From Sphingomicrobium nitratireducens (GTDB taxonomy: Bacteria > Pseudomonadota > Alphaproteobacteria > Sphingomonadales > Sphingomonadaceae): a DNA stretch of 64,000 nt. A program made the position numbers and the translations under genes. The notes beneath the pieces are model-generated. The model did not search any database and had not been told where the DNA came from. It saw only the letters and a program-made list of their open reading frames with translations. Each line of letters opens with the position of its first letter. The first letter of the stretch is position 1. This document shows positions 54,869 to 63,413 of this stretch, in pieces. The DNA lies in NCBI RefSeq assembly GCF_026157035.1, contig NZ_JANJZA010000001.1:847001-911000 (forward strand). The letters run 5' to 3'.

Positions 54869-56626
54869 CTAGGCCGCGACGTCGAACGGCTGGATTTCGC
54901 CCGACAGATAGAGGTTGCGCGCCTTGGTTCGCGACAGCTTGCCCGAACTGGTACGCGGAAGCGTACGCGGCGGGACCAGTTCGACGATCGGCGAGATGCC
55001 GGTGATCGAGCGAACCCGCTCCTTGATCTCGGCGTGCAGCGTAGCGCGCTCTCCCGGATCGGAAATGCGGCAGTGGACGAGCACCGCGGGCAGTTCCTCG
55101 CCCGTGTCGCTGGTCAGCGCGAAGGCGGCGATGTCGCCCGACTTGAAGCCCGGAAGCTGCTCGACCGCCCACTCGATGTCCTGCGGCCAGTGGTTGCGCC
55201 CGTTGATGATGATCATGTCCTTGGCGCGGCCGACGATGAAGATGTAGCCGTCGGACATATAGCCCATGTCGCCAGTGTCGAGCCAACCGTCGTCGCTGAG
55301 GCAGGCCGCGGTCGATTCCTCGTCGCGATAATAGCCGACCATGACCGACGAGCCGCGGCACAGCACGCGGCCGATCGCATGGTCGCCGAGCACTTTGTCG
55401 GCGTGGTCGCGGATCTCGATTTCCATGCCCTCGACGGCCTTGCCGCAGTTGACGATGGCGCGGTAGCGCTGCGGACGGTCGTCGCCGCCCGGAGCAGGCG
55501 AACCGCCCGACAATTTCTCTTCCTCGACCAGTTCGAGGCGGATGCCCTCGCCCGGCGGCATCAGCGAGACGGCAAGCGTCGCCTCGGCAAGGCCGTAGCT
55601 GGGGCAGAAGGACGAGGCCTGGAAGCCGGCCTGCGAATAGATGTCGAGGAAGTGCTGCATCACGTCCGGCCGGATCATATCCGCGCCGTTGCCCGCGATG
55701 CGCCAGCGCGACAGGTCGAAGCGCTCCGAGGGATGCGACTGCGAGGAAATGCGGCGCGCGCAGATGTCGTAGCCGAAGGTCGGCGAATAAGAGAGGGTCG
55801 TGCCAGGGTTGCGGCTGATGAGGTCGAGCCAGGTCAGCGGACGGCGGGCGAAATCCTCGGTTTTCATGTAATCGACCGAAAGCTGGTTCGCCATCGGCGA
55901 AAGCATGCAACCGACGAGGCCCATGTCGTGGTACCATGGCAGCCAGCTGATCACGCGGTCAGTGTCCTGCATGTCGAGGCCGAGGCCGTGCGCGCGCAGG
56001 TTGTCGAGCAGCGAGCGGTGCGTGACCGCGACCCCGTGCGGGAAACGGGTCGAGCCGCTGCTGTACTGGAGATAGGCGATAGCGTGTTCGTCCGCCTCTG
56101 GAAGCGGCGCGTCGCCGGCCTCCATTTCGGCCAGCTTCTCCCAGCTCATCGCTTTCACTTCGCGGCGTTCGGCCGCTTCGGTGGTAAAGCTTTCCAGTTC
56201 GGCCGGGTAGAGAAACAGTTGCGGGTCGGACGACTGCAGCATCACGTCGAGCTGCTCGGTATAGCTGTCGCGCCCGCCGAAGCTGGTCGGCAGCGGCAGC
56301 GGCACCGGCCAAAGGCCTGCATAGACCGCACCGAAGAAGCAGGCGGCGAAATCGGGGTTGGTTTCCGCGACCAGCGCGACGCGATCGCCCGGCTCGAGCC
56401 CCATCGCCATGAAACGCTGGGCCATGGCCAGCGCGTCTTCGCGAAGTTCGGCATAGGGGTAGGTGCGCAGCAGAGTCCCGCGCGCATCGTGGAAATTCAT
56501 CCCGCGACGTCCCTCGGCCGCATAGTCGAGCGCTTCACCGACCGTGCTAAAGTCGGACAGGCGACGCGCCTGCGTGTCGGTCGTCGGGGTTGCGCCCTCG
56601 GGCGCGAGATCGGTGGGTTCGACCAC
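54869..56626 (-). CDS. Fatty acyl-AMP ligase (585 aa)
   Basis: Adenylate-forming enzyme of the FAAL group, which activates fatty acids as acyl-AMP for transfer to an acyl carrier protein rather than to CoA. Core motifs: AYLQYSSGSTRFPHGVAVTH (A3/P-loop-like), SWLPWYHDMGLVG, PSYGLAEATLAVS, DGWLDTGDMGYM, and GRAKDMIIINGRNHWPQDIE (FAAL-type A8). I start at GTG 56626, where AGGAA lies 9 nt upstream; in-frame sequence further up is unconserved. No ACP, PKS or sphingolipid gene is adjacent, so the acceptor pathway is unknown. It is divergent from recX. Confidence 0.9.
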   Translation of the reverse strand: MVEPTDLAPEGATPTTDTQARRLSDFSTVGEALDYAAEGRRGMNFHDARGTLLRTYPYAELREDALAMAQRFMAMGLEPGDRVALVAETNPDFAACFFGAVYAGLWPVPLPLPTSFGGRDSYTEQLDVMLQSSDPQLFLYPAELESFTTEAAERREVKAMSWEKLAEMEAGDAPLPEADEHAIAYLQYSSGSTRFPHGVAVTHRSLLDNLRAHGLGLDMQDTDRVISWLPWYHDMGLVGCMLSPMANQLSVDYMKTEDFARRPLTWLDLISRNPGTTLSYSPTFGYDICARRISSQSHPSERFDLSRWRIAGNGADMIRPDVMQHFLDIYSQAGFQASSFCPSYGLAEATLAVSLMPPGEGIRLELVEEEKLSGGSPAPGGDDRPQRYRAIVNCGKAVEGMEIEIRDHADKVLGDHAIGRVLCRGSSVMVGYYRDEESTAACLSDDGWLDTGDMGYMSDGYIFIVGRAKDMIIINGRNHWPQDIEWAVEQLPGFKSGDIAAFALTSDTGEELPAVLVHCRISDPGERATLHAEIKERVRSITGISPIVELVPPRTLPRTSSGKLSRTKARNLYLSGEIQPFDVAA

Positions 56627-56733
56627 GAATGAAATTCCTGAGCTGTTAGTCCGGCACGGGGACACGTCCCCTTTGGCCCCTGTTCCAAGCCAGCTAGCCA
56701 CCTGCCGCGACACTATGGCACAAACATGGCGTA

Positions 56734-57285
56734 ATGACGCGAAATTCGTCGCGCCGCAGGGCGCCCAGACCGTTGGACGAGGAGGCGCTGGAGGCGCTGG
56801 CCCTGCATTATGTGGGGCGTTATGCCACCAGCCGCGCCAAGCTGCTGCGCTACCTTTCGCGCAAGATCGCAGAGCGGGGCTGGGCAGGGGCTCGTCCCGC
56901 CGACGCCGACCGGATCGCGGACCGCTTCGTCGAACTGGGCTATGTCGACGATGCCGCCTTCGCGGCCTCGCGGGCGCGTTCGCTCGCCTCGCGCGGATAC
57001 GGCAAGCGCCGGCTGGACCAGCAGCTCTATGCCGACGGGATCGCCGACGAGCAGGCCGGCGAGGCGCGCCGCATCGCCGAGCAACATTCGGTCGAAGCTG
57101 CGCTCCATTTCGCACGCCGCAAGCGCGTCGGTCCCTACGCGTCCGAGCGTCCCGACCCGGCAAGACGGGAGAAGGCGATCGCATCGATGCTGCGCGCCGG
57201 ACACCCGTTCGCCCTGGTGCGCGCGATCGTCGATCTGGCGCCTGGCGAGGAGCCCGACCACGAAAGACTGGCGGAAGCGATTTAA
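56734..57285 (+). CDS. recX: Regulatory protein RecX (183 aa)
   Basis: Controls RecA filaments. The family's three-helix repeats are visible: ALALHYVGRYATSRAKLLRYL, DRFVELGYVDDAAFAASRAR, and SRGYGKRRLDQQLYADGI with a final RREKAIASMLRAGHPFALV. The length is typical. There is no clear Shine-Dalgarno before the ATG. It is not next to recA, which is its usual place in many bacteria. The cold-shock gene lies downstream on the same strand. Confidence 0.9.
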   Translation: MTRNSSRRRAPRPLDEEALEALALHYVGRYATSRAKLLRYLSRKIAERGWAGARPADADRIADRFVELGYVDDAAFAASRARSLASRGYGKRRLDQQLYADGIADEQAGEARRIAEQHSVEAALHFARRKRVGPYASERPDPARREKAIASMLRAGHPFALVRAIVDLAPGEEPDHERLAEAI

Positions 57286-57317
57286 TTTCGGTTAATATCA
57301 GTTGCAGATCAATGCTG

Positions 57318-57333
57318 TGTCGGTTTCCCGACA
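57318..57333 (+). promoter_or_regulatory. Hairpin in the leader of the double cold-shock gene
   Basis: TGTCGG and CCGACA pair around a TTTC loop, 43 nt before the ATG. Cold-shock genes are often controlled through structured leaders; this hairpin is small and its role is a guess. Confidence 0.3.
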
Positions 57334-57376
57334 GAGCAAAAGCGTGCTACATTCATGGCCGGGAGGCGCCTGGCGT

Positions 57377-57970
57377 ATGCAAGTAGGCGAAAGAGTATTG
57401 GAAAACCGCGAGCGACTCGAAGAGGGGCATGTGCCGGCGTCCGTTCCATCCGCGGCGTCGGAAGGCGTGCGCGTGCGCGGCCAGGTCAAGTGGTTCGACA
57501 CGACCCGCGGCTTCGGCTTCGTCGTCAGCGACGACATCGACGGCGATATCCTCGTCCATTTCTCCATCCTTGCCGACCATGACCGGCGCAGCCTGCCCGA
57601 GGGCGCCACGGTCGACCTTACCGCCATCGAGCAGGCGCGAGGCTGGCAGGCGCGCGAAGTTCACGACATCGACCTCTCGACGGCCTTGCCGTACGAGCCG
57701 CGTCCGTCCATGTCTCACGGCGAACGGGCGGATCGCGTCGCACTTCTCGACGATGCCGGTCCGTTCGAGCCGGTGGAGGTCAAATGGTTCAATCGCGTGC
57801 GTGGATACGGCTTCGTGAACAGGTCGGGCGAGGAATCGCCCGATATTTTCGTGCACATGGAAACGGTGCGGGTCGCCGAAATTCCGGACCTCCAGCCGGG
57901 CGACCGGATGGACGCGCGCATCGCCGAGGGCAAGAAAGGGCTGACCGCGGTCGCCTTGCGCCTGCCCTGA
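57377..57970 (+). CDS. Two-domain cold-shock protein (197 aa)
   Basis: Two CSD domains in one chain. The first (about residues 33-105) has VKWFDTTRGFGFVVSDD and DILVHFSIL; the second (about 132-197) has VKWFNRVRGYGFVNRSG and DIFVHMETV. Both keep RNP1-like (GFGFV/GYGFV) and RNP2-like (VHF/VHM) nucleic-acid binding patches. Tandem CSD proteins are common in alphaproteobacteria and act as RNA chaperones. ATG at 57377, with GGGAGG 10 nt upstream. Its stop overlaps the probable CTG start of the DUF192 gene (CTGA). Confidence 0.9.
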   Translation: MQVGERVLENRERLEEGHVPASVPSAASEGVRVRGQVKWFDTTRGFGFVVSDDIDGDILVHFSILADHDRRSLPEGATVDLTAIEQARGWQAREVHDIDLSTALPYEPRPSMSHGERADRVALLDDAGPFEPVEVKWFNRVRGYGFVNRSGEESPDIFVHMETVRVAEIPDLQPGDRMDARIAEGKKGLTAVALRLP

Positions 57971-58425
57971 CGCTTCTTCTGGCCGCCTGCCTCGCGGCGC
58001 CCGCCACCGCCTGCAAGGCCGAACCCGAAGTGCGCACGTCGCCTGCAGGGCTCGATCTCGTCGACGTGACGATCACCACCCAGGACGGCAAGAAGCACGT
58101 GTTCACTTCCGAAGTGGCGCGCACGCTCGAACAGCAGTCGCGCGGGCTGATGTTCCGCCAGTCGCTGGAGCCGAACGAGGCGATGATCTTCCTCTACCCC
58201 GCGCCCGACCTGCTCGGCTTCTGGATGAAGAACACCTACATCCCGCTCGACATCGTGTTCATCCGCGAGGACGGGACGATCGCGCGGATCGAGGAACAGG
58301 CGCTGCCGATGTCGCTCCAGCCGATCAGTTCGCAGGAACCCGCCGTCGCGGCGCTCGAGATCCCTGGCGGGCGGTCGGCCGAACTCGGCATCCAGCCCGG
58401 CGACATGGTCCGCTGGGACGATTGA
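57967..58425 (+). CDS. DUF192 family exported protein (152 aa, unusual start)
   Basis: The DUF192 core is complete: EQQSRGLMFRQSLEPNEAMIF, FWMKNTYIPLDIVFI and ALEIPGGRSAELGI. Before it lies a good signal peptide (LTLLLAACLAAPATAC). No ATG, GTG or TTG occurs at the head of that peptide. The only plausible start there is the CTG at 57967, overlapping the cold-shock stop (CTGA). The nearest standard start is an ATG at 57784 inside the cold-shock gene, which would bury the signal peptide. Family function is unknown; members are small secreted proteins with a beta-barrel-like fold. Confidence 0.75.
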   Translation: MTLLLAACLAAPATACKAEPEVRTSPAGLDLVDVTITTQDGKKHVFTSEVARTLEQQSRGLMFRQSLEPNEAMIFLYPAPDLLGFWMKNTYIPLDIVFIREDGTIARIEEQALPMSLQPISSQEPAVAALEIPGGRSAELGIQPGDMVRWDD

Positions 58426-58469
58426 GCGCCTTGCCAGCGGGCGCTCCAGCGGGCAAAGGCACCCACGCT

Positions 58470-58853
58470 ATGGGAATGATCGCCAATCTCTTCACCTGGT
58501 GGAACGGGGCCAGCCTCGGCACCACCCTGTTCACCAAGCGCCACGGCACCGAAATGGGCCGCGATGCGGCGGGCAATGTCTATTACGCCCACGCCAAGGA
58601 CCCGTCGCGCCGCTGGGTGATCTACGAGGGTTCGAACGATTCGAGCCGCGTGCCGCCGGGCTGGAACGCCTGGCTGCGCGGGACGATCGACGAGGTGCCC
58701 GACAAGGCGCTGCCCCCGCGCCGGTCCTTCGAGAAGGACCCGCTTCCCAACCTGACCGGCACGCTGTCGGCCTACCGACCGGGCGGCTCGCTCGGCGGGG
58801 CGGGCAAGCGACCGGCGGCGACCGGCGACTATGAAGCCTGGAAGCCCGAATAA
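58470..58853 (+). CDS. NDUFA12-family respiratory complex I accessory protein (127 aa)
   Basis: Homologue of the mitochondrial complex I subunit NDUFA12 (B17.2), found in alphaproteobacterial NADH dehydrogenase. Diagnostic pieces: TWWNGASLGTTLFTKRHG, EMGRDAAGNVYY, RRWVIYEG and PPGWNAWLRGT. The C-terminus is [12 protein letters not shown]. The ATG at 58470 follows AAAGG; an alternative ATG is two codons later. It overlaps the DUF2155 gene by 23 bp. The nuo operon is not in this window. Confidence 0.93.
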   Translation: MGMIANLFTWWNGASLGTTLFTKRHGTEMGRDAAGNVYYAHAKDPSRRWVIYEGSNDSSRVPPGWNAWLRGTIDEVPDKALPPRRSFEKDPLPNLTGTLSAYRPGGSLGGAGKRPAATGDYEAWKPE

Positions 58854-59451
58854 GCCGACCCTGACCGCGCTCGCGGCCTGCTTCGCGCTGGCCGCGTGCG
58901 ACGCGCGCGTGCCCGACCGCAACGAGGCGGGCGAGGAGGGCCCGGTCACGACCGATACGCCGATCGCGGGCCCCGGAACCGAGGGCGTGACCCCGATGGG
59001 CGAGCGCGTCGCGGTCATCGGCCTGCTCAATAAGCGCAACAATCTTGTCGAGAATCTCGAACTGAAGCCCGGCCAGGCGCAGCGGGTGGGCGATGCGATC
59101 GTGCGATTGCGGGCCTGCGAGACGACCGCCCCGTGGGAGCCCGAGAAGCTCACTGGGGCCTTCATCCAGCTCGACGTGAGGCGGCGCGGCAGCAACCAGT
59201 ACGACCGCGTTTTTTCGGGGTGGATCTACAAGGAATCGCCGTCGCTAAACGTCGTCGAGCACCCGGTCTACGACGTTTGGCCCAAGAGCTGCACGATGAG
59301 CTTCCCCGAAGGACCGGCGGCCCCTGCGGCCCGCACCGGATCGTCCAACCTGTCGAGCGCCACCAGCGAGGGCGGCGACGAAGCTCCGGCCGAGGAAACG
59401 CCGAGCGCCGAGGCGTCTGAGGCCCCGGAAGTCCCTGACGACAACGCCTGA
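58831..59451 (+). CDS. DUF2155 family lipoprotein-like protein (206 aa)
   Basis: DUF2155 domain at about residues 60-155: [40 protein letters not shown] and VYDVWPKSC. The N-terminus has a lipoprotein-type signal ([10 protein letters not shown]). The C-terminal 45 residues are Ser/Ala/Glu-rich and disordered, ending PDDNA. It often neighbours NDUFA12 and aat in alphaproteobacteria, as here; the role is unknown. Its last 184 bp lie antisense to the extended end of aat. Confidence 0.88.
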   Translation: MKPGSPNKPTLTALAACFALAACDARVPDRNEAGEEGPVTTDTPIAGPGTEGVTPMGERVAVIGLLNKRNNLVENLELKPGQAQRVGDAIVRLRACETTAPWEPEKLTGAFIQLDVRRRGSNQYDRVFSGWIYKESPSLNVVEHPVYDVWPKSCTMSFPEGPAAPAARTGSSNLSSATSEGGDEAPAEETPSAEASEAPEVPDDNA

Positions 59452-60002
59452 GCCAGGCGCTCGAGATACTCGTCCCGCCCGACCGCGATCGCGCCGAGCG
59501 AGGCGAGATGGTCGGTCATGAATTGGCAGTCGAGCAGCGCGAAACCGCCCGCCTTCATTCGCGCGACGAGGTGGGCGAGCGCGACCTTGCTGGCATCGGT
59601 GGCGATGCTGAACATGGATTCGCCGAAGAAGGCGCCGCCGAGGCGGACGCCGTAGAGCCCGCCGACCAATTCGCCGTCCTTCCAGCATTCGACCGAATGC
59701 GCGTGTCCCGCCGCGTGGAGACCGAGCGTGGCGCGTTCGATGGTCTCGTTGATCCACGTTTCCGAGCGTGCCGCGCAGCAGCGCAGGACGTCGTGGAAGG
59801 CGGTGTCGAGGCGGACGTCGAAAGGCTCGCGGCGCAGTGTCCTGGCAAGGCTCTTGGACAGGCGGAAGCCGTCGAGCGGGATGATCGCGCGTTCGCGCGG
59901 CTCGACCCAGAAGATGTCGGGCGCGTCGCGGCTGTCGGCCATCGGGAAGATGCCTGCGCCGTAACCGCGCAGCAGCATCCTTGGATCGAGCACGTCCGCC
60001 AT
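59268..60002 (-). CDS. aat: Leucyl/phenylalanyl-tRNA-protein transferase (244 aa, extended C-terminus)
   Basis: N-degron enzyme that adds Leu or Phe to N-terminal Arg/Lys of proteins for ClpAPS degradation. The family core runs to about residue 187: [44 protein letters not shown], and [16 protein letters not shown]. Beyond it is a 57-residue Ser/Ala/Gly-rich tail encoded wholly antisense to the DUF2155 gene, as if the original stop was lost. It is the last gene of the aroQ-accBC operon, 11 bp after the ArsC-like gene. Confidence 0.92.
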   Translation of the reverse strand: MADVLDPRMLLRGYGAGIFPMADSRDAPDIFWVEPRERAIIPLDGFRLSKSLARTLRREPFDVRLDTAFHDVLRCCAARSETWINETIERATLGLHAAGHAHSVECWKDGELVGGLYGVRLGGAFFGESMFSIATDASKVALAHLVARMKAGGFALLDCQFMTDHLASLGAIAVGRDEYLERLAQALSSGTSGASDASALGVSSAGASSPPSLVALDRLDDPVRAAGAAGPSGKLIVQLLGQTS

Positions 60003-60013
60003 CGCGCGTCAGC

Positions 60014-60361
60014 CTAGAGGATTTCGCGCACCTTGTCCTGCGGCCTCGCCAGCACGACGCCCTTGACCGTCTCGACCAGCGGGCGCTCGATCAGGATCGG
60101 GTGCTGCATCATCGCGTCGAGGATTTCCTCGTCCGACGCGTCGGCGAGGTTCAGTCCCTTGGCGATTTCCTCCTTGGCGCGCAGGCCCTGGCGCGGGGTC
60201 AGGCCGGCGCGATCGTACAGCCGGGCCAGTTCCTCGCGCGACAGGGCGCCGTCCAGATAATCGATCGTCTCGACCTCGTAGCCTTCCTCCTCGAGGATCG
60301 CCTTGGTCTTGCGCGCGGTGCCGCAGCGGCTGGTGTAGGTCATGCGGGCGGTCTTGGTCAT
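60014..60361 (-). CDS. ArsC/Spx-family reductase-like protein (115 aa)
   Basis: Thioredoxin-fold ArsC-type protein: MTYTSRCGTARKTKAIL has the single redox Cys (about residue 12) and a basic helix start. The HPILIERPLVET segment with Arg matches the arsenate-binding region of ArsC. The family includes glutaredoxin-dependent arsenate reductases and relatives (YffB) of unknown function. No ars genes are nearby, and it lies in a biosynthetic operon, so a non-arsenic role is possible. The ATG overlaps the stop of the ACT gene (ATGA). Confidence 0.85.
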   Translation of the reverse strand: MTKTARMTYTSRCGTARKTKAILEEEGYEVETIDYLDGALSREELARLYDRAGLTPRQGLRAKEEIAKGLNLADASDEEILDAMMQHPILIERPLVETVKGVVLARPQDKVREIL

Positions 60362-60720
60362 AGCGGGTTCTCCAGCGAGGCGATGAGAGCGAGGGCCTCT
60401 TCGCGCCGCTCCCACGGCACGAAGAGGTGGTCGTGGTGGAACGCGGCGACGACGTTGCAGGCAATGCCCGCGCCGGCCAGCGCGGCCGCGATGGCGGCGG
60501 TAAGCCCGACCCCGTCGAGCGCGCTTTCCAGATCGAGGCTGATGCGCGCATGGCCGCCCTGGTGCGCGACGCCGACCGCCGCAAGCGCCAAGGTTTCGGC
60601 GATGATCGAGAGGCCCTCCGCTTCGGCGAAAGTCGCCAGCGGGACCAGACCGTCGGGTACCGCGGGGAGCGAGGCGAAGCCGTATTCCTGCGCGAACAGT
60701 ACCGGCTTCAGCGCACTCAC
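60358..60720 (-). CDS. ACT_3-domain protein (120 aa)
   Basis: Small ligand-binding ACT protein of the PF10000 type: [45 protein letters not shown] and [16 protein letters not shown] are its hallmarks. The ligand is unknown, probably an amino acid. It starts at a GTG overlapping the accC stop (GTGA), and its stop overlaps the next ATG, so it is strictly within the acc operon. Confidence 0.88.
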   Translation of the reverse strand: MSALKPVLFAQEYGFASLPAVPDGLVPLATFAEAEGLSIIAETLALAAVGVAHQGGHARISLDLESALDGVGLTAAIAAALAGAGIACNVVAAFHHDHLFVPWERREEALALIASLENPL

Positions 60721-62084
60721 GCCTGCTCCTGCTCCTGATCCTTGAGCCACTGTTCGAGCCACTTGATCGTGTACTCGCCGGTCCTGAAGGCCTCGGTCTG
60801 GATGATGTCCTGGTGGAGCGGGACGTTGGTCTTCATGCCGGGGCCCGAGACGACGAATTCCTCGAGCGCGCGCTTGAGGCGGAGGATGCAGCTGTCGCGG
60901 TTGCGCCCGTAGACGATCAGCTTGCCGATCATGCTGTCGTAATAAGGGGGAACCTTGTAGCCGGCGTAAAGCCCACTATCGACGCGCACGTGCATGCCGC
61001 CGGGCGCGACGTAGCGGTCGACCGTCCCGGGCGAGGGCGCGAAGGTGCGCGGGTCCTCGGCGTTGATGCGGCATTCGATCGCGTGGCCGAACAGGCGAAG
61101 GTCTTCCTGACGAACGGTCAGCCCGTCGCCCTGCGCGACGTGGATCTGCTCGCGCACGAGGTCGAGACCGCTGATCATCTCCGTGACGGGATGCTCGACC
61201 TGCAGGCGGGTGTTCATTTCGATGAAGTAGAACTCGCCATTTTCGTAGAGGAACTCGATCGTGCCGGCGCCGCGATAGCCCATGTCGGCCATCGCCTTGC
61301 GCACGCGCTCGCCCATCTCGGTGCGCTGCTCGGCGCTGATGACGGGGGAGGGGGCTTCCTCAATGACCTTCTGGTGGCGGCGCTGGATCGAGCAGTCGCG
61401 TTCGCCGACGTGGATTGCCTGTCCTTCGCCGTCGCCGAACACCTGGAATTCGATGTGGCGCGGGTCGCCGAGATATTTCTCCATGTAGACGGTGGCGTCG
61501 CCGAACGCGGCTTTCGCCTCGGAAGCCGCCTGGCCCATCAGGCTTTCGAGCTGGCTTTCCTCGGGAACGACCTTCATGCCGCGCCCGCCTCCCCCGCTTG
61601 CGGCCTTGATGAGGACGGGATAGCCGATCTCGGCGGCGAGTTCGCGGGCTTCCTCGACGCTTTCGAGGGCGCCGTCGCTTCCCGGGACCAGCGGCAGGCC
61701 GAGCTTGGCGGCGGTACGCTTGGCCTCGACCTTGTCTCCCATCACGCGGATGTGCTCGGGCTTGGGGCCGACCCAGATGATGTTGTGGCTCTCGACGATC
61801 TCGGCGAACTGGGCGTTCTCGGAAAGAAAGCCGTAGCCCGGGTGGATCGCGTCGGCATGAGTCACCTCGGCGGCCGAGATGATGTTGGCGATGTTGAGGT
61901 AGGACTGGCCCGCGGGCGGGGGGCCGATGCACACCGTCTCGTCGGCGAGGCGGACGTGCATCTGGTCGGCATCGGCGGTCGAGTGGACCGCGACCGTCTT
62001 GATGCCCATCTCGTGGCACGCGCGATGGATGCGCAGTGCGATCTCGCCGCGATTGGCGATCAGCAGTTTCTGGATCTTGGCCAC
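60717..62084 (-). CDS. accC: Acetyl-CoA carboxylase, biotin carboxylase subunit (455 aa)
   Basis: Carboxylates biotin on AccB with ATP and bicarbonate, the first step of fatty-acid synthesis. Motifs: [32 protein letters not shown] (ATP-grasp glycine loop), [20 protein letters not shown] and [16 protein letters not shown] (catalytic Arg and Glu). The length is normal. It begins 7 bp after accB and ends in a GTGA overlap with the ACT gene. The partner carboxyltransferase genes accA/accD are not in the window. Confidence 0.98.
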   Translation of the reverse strand: MAKIQKLLIANRGEIALRIHRACHEMGIKTVAVHSTADADQMHVRLADETVCIGPPPAGQSYLNIANIISAAEVTHADAIHPGYGFLSENAQFAEIVESHNIIWVGPKPEHIRVMGDKVEAKRTAAKLGLPLVPGSDGALESVEEARELAAEIGYPVLIKAASGGGGRGMKVVPEESQLESLMGQAASEAKAAFGDATVYMEKYLGDPRHIEFQVFGDGEGQAIHVGERDCSIQRRHQKVIEEAPSPVISAEQRTEMGERVRKAMADMGYRGAGTIEFLYENGEFYFIEMNTRLQVEHPVTEMISGLDLVREQIHVAQGDGLTVRQEDLRLFGHAIECRINAEDPRTFAPSPGTVDRYVAPGGMHVRVDSGLYAGYKVPPYYDSMIGKLIVYGRNRDSCILRLKRALEEFVVSGPGMKTNVPLHQDIIQTEAFRTGEYTIKWLEQWLKDQEQEQA

Positions 62085-62091
62085 GCGGCGC

Positions 62092-62598
62092 CTACCCGAT
62101 GACGACGAGCGGCTGGTCGAATTCGACCGGCTGCGCGTCGGCGACCATGATCTTCCGGATCGTGCCCGCTTTGGGCGCGGTGATCGGGTTCATGACCTTC
62201 ATCGCCTCGACGATCAGCAGCGTGTCGCCTTCCTTGACGCTGGCACCCTCGGTGATGAACGGCTTGGCGCCGGGTTCGGGCGACATGTAGGCGGTGCCGA
62301 CCATCGGACACTTGACCGCGTCGCCATTCACTTCCTCGGTCGCGGGCGCCGACGCTTCGGCAGCCGCAGGCGCGGCAGCTGCGGGCGCAGGCGCGCTCGG
62401 CGCGGCCATCGCGGGCGCGGCCATCGGCGCGGCGACGAAGGCGGTCGCTTCGCGGCGCACCTTGATCTTGCGATCGCCGTCCTCGACTTCGATTTCGGTC
62501 AGCTCGTTCTCGCTGAGCAGCTCGGCCAGTTCGCGAACCAGCGCGCCGTCGACGCGCATCTTGGCGTCGTCAGTGCCGTTGTTCTTTTGATGGGCCAT
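62092..62598 (-). CDS. accB: Acetyl-CoA carboxylase biotin carboxyl carrier protein (168 aa)
   Basis: Biotin carrier of acetyl-CoA carboxylase. The biotinyl-lysine is Lys134 in EAMKVMN, the thumb region is [18 protein letters not shown], and a long Ala/Pro hinge (residues about 55-88) precedes the biotinyl domain. I start at the ATG at 62598 (MAHQKNNG), with GAGGGAA 5 nt upstream. That start lies inside the 3' end of aroQ (29-bp overlap). Confidence 0.97.
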   Translation of the reverse strand: MAHQKNNGTDDAKMRVDGALVRELAELLSENELTEIEVEDGDRKIKVRREATAFVAAPMAAPAMAAPSAPAPAAAAPAAAEASAPATEEVNGDAVKCPMVGTAYMSPEPGAKPFITEGASVKEGDTLLIVEAMKVMNPITAPKAGTIRKIMVADAQPVEFDQPLVVIG

Positions 62599-63091
62599 CG
62601 GGTTCCCTCTGTTGTTGCGGGCGCTCACGCGCCGGGCTTTGCGGTCCCCCTAGGCTGATGCGGGCCGCCGCGTCCAGAGCCAAGAGATAGCCCTGGGGGC
62701 CGAGGCCCATGATGCCGCCGCGGCTGACCGGCGCGATCAGGCTCTGTCGCCGGAAATGCTCGCGCGCATAGGGGTTGGACAAGTGAAGTTCGATGACGGG
62801 CACCGCGATGGCGGCGACCGCGTCGCGCAGCGAGACCGACGTGTGCGTCAGCCCGCCCGCGTTGAGGATGACCGCGCCGACCTCCTGCTCGTGCGCCTCG
62901 TGGAGCCAGTCGATCAGCTGGCCCTCGTGATTGGTCTGCTTGACCGTCACCTGCACGCGCAGCTGCGCGGCGCGCTCGTGGAGCGCCACGGTGATGTCGT
63001 CGAGGCTCTGCGCCCCGTAGACCTGAGGCTCGCGCGTGCCGAGCAAATTGAGGTTCGGCCCGTTGAGCACGAGGATCTGTGGCGTTGTCAT
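62570..63091 (-). CDS. aroQ: 3-dehydroquinate dehydratase, type II (173 aa, extended C-terminus)
   Basis: Shikimate pathway step from 3-dehydroquinate to 3-dehydroshikimate. [21 protein letters not shown] includes the catalytic Arg and Tyr (quoted: [17 protein letters not shown]); [15 protein letters not shown] and [13 protein letters not shown] follow, and GPQGYLLAL closes the domain near residue 145. The last 27 residues ([20 protein letters not shown] and on) exceed the usual length and run over the accB ribosome-binding site and start. It is the first gene of the operon. Confidence 0.95.
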   Translation of the reverse strand: MTTPQILVLNGPNLNLLGTREPQVYGAQSLDDITVALHERAAQLRVQVTVKQTNHEGQLIDWLHEAHEQEVGAVILNAGGLTHTSVSLRDAVAAIAVPVIELHLSNPYAREHFRRQSLIAPVSRGGIMGLGPQGYLLALDAAARISLGGPQSPARERPQQQREPDGPSKEQRH

Positions 63092-63150
63092 GGTCAGTCC
63101 CTATATGGACGCTGGAGCCAGATTAGAAGTCAAAGCGTGAAGGGACGGCA

Positions 63151-63363
63151 ATGGGCGAAACGGTGGCAGTGACGATCAACGGCGAGACGCGGCGCGTCGA
63201 GAAGGGCGCGAGCATCGCCGCGATGGTGGGCGCGATCGGGCTCGATGCGACCAAGGTTGCGGTCGAGCGCAACCGCGAGATCGTGCCCCGTTCGACGCTG
63301 GGCGACGTCGCGGTCGCGGAGGGCGACGCGTTCGAGATCGTCCATTTCGTCGGGGGTGGCTAA
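63151..63363 (+). CDS. thiS: Sulfur carrier protein ThiS (70 aa)
   Basis: Ubiquitin-like carrier whose C-terminal Gly-Gly is thiocarboxylated to donate sulfur for the thiazole of thiamine. It ends [10 protein letters not shown], and [16 protein letters not shown] is the beta-grasp start. AAGGGACGG precedes the ATG. It is 50 bp upstream of thiG and read with it. I see no TPP riboswitch in the 59 bp between it and aroQ. Confidence 0.95.
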   Translation: MGETVAVTINGETRRVEKGASIAAMVGAIGLDATKVAVERNREIVPRSTLGDVAVAEGDAFEIVHFVGGG

Positions 63364-63413
63364 ACGCCGCCTGCTCCGATAGGCCGCCCGCGAACCAGGA
63401 CAGAGGATTTCCA

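Noticed and set aside
63092-63150. TPP riboswitch before thiS
   Set aside because: Only 59 bp separate aroQ and thiS, too short for the element, and no conserved THI-box sequence is seen.
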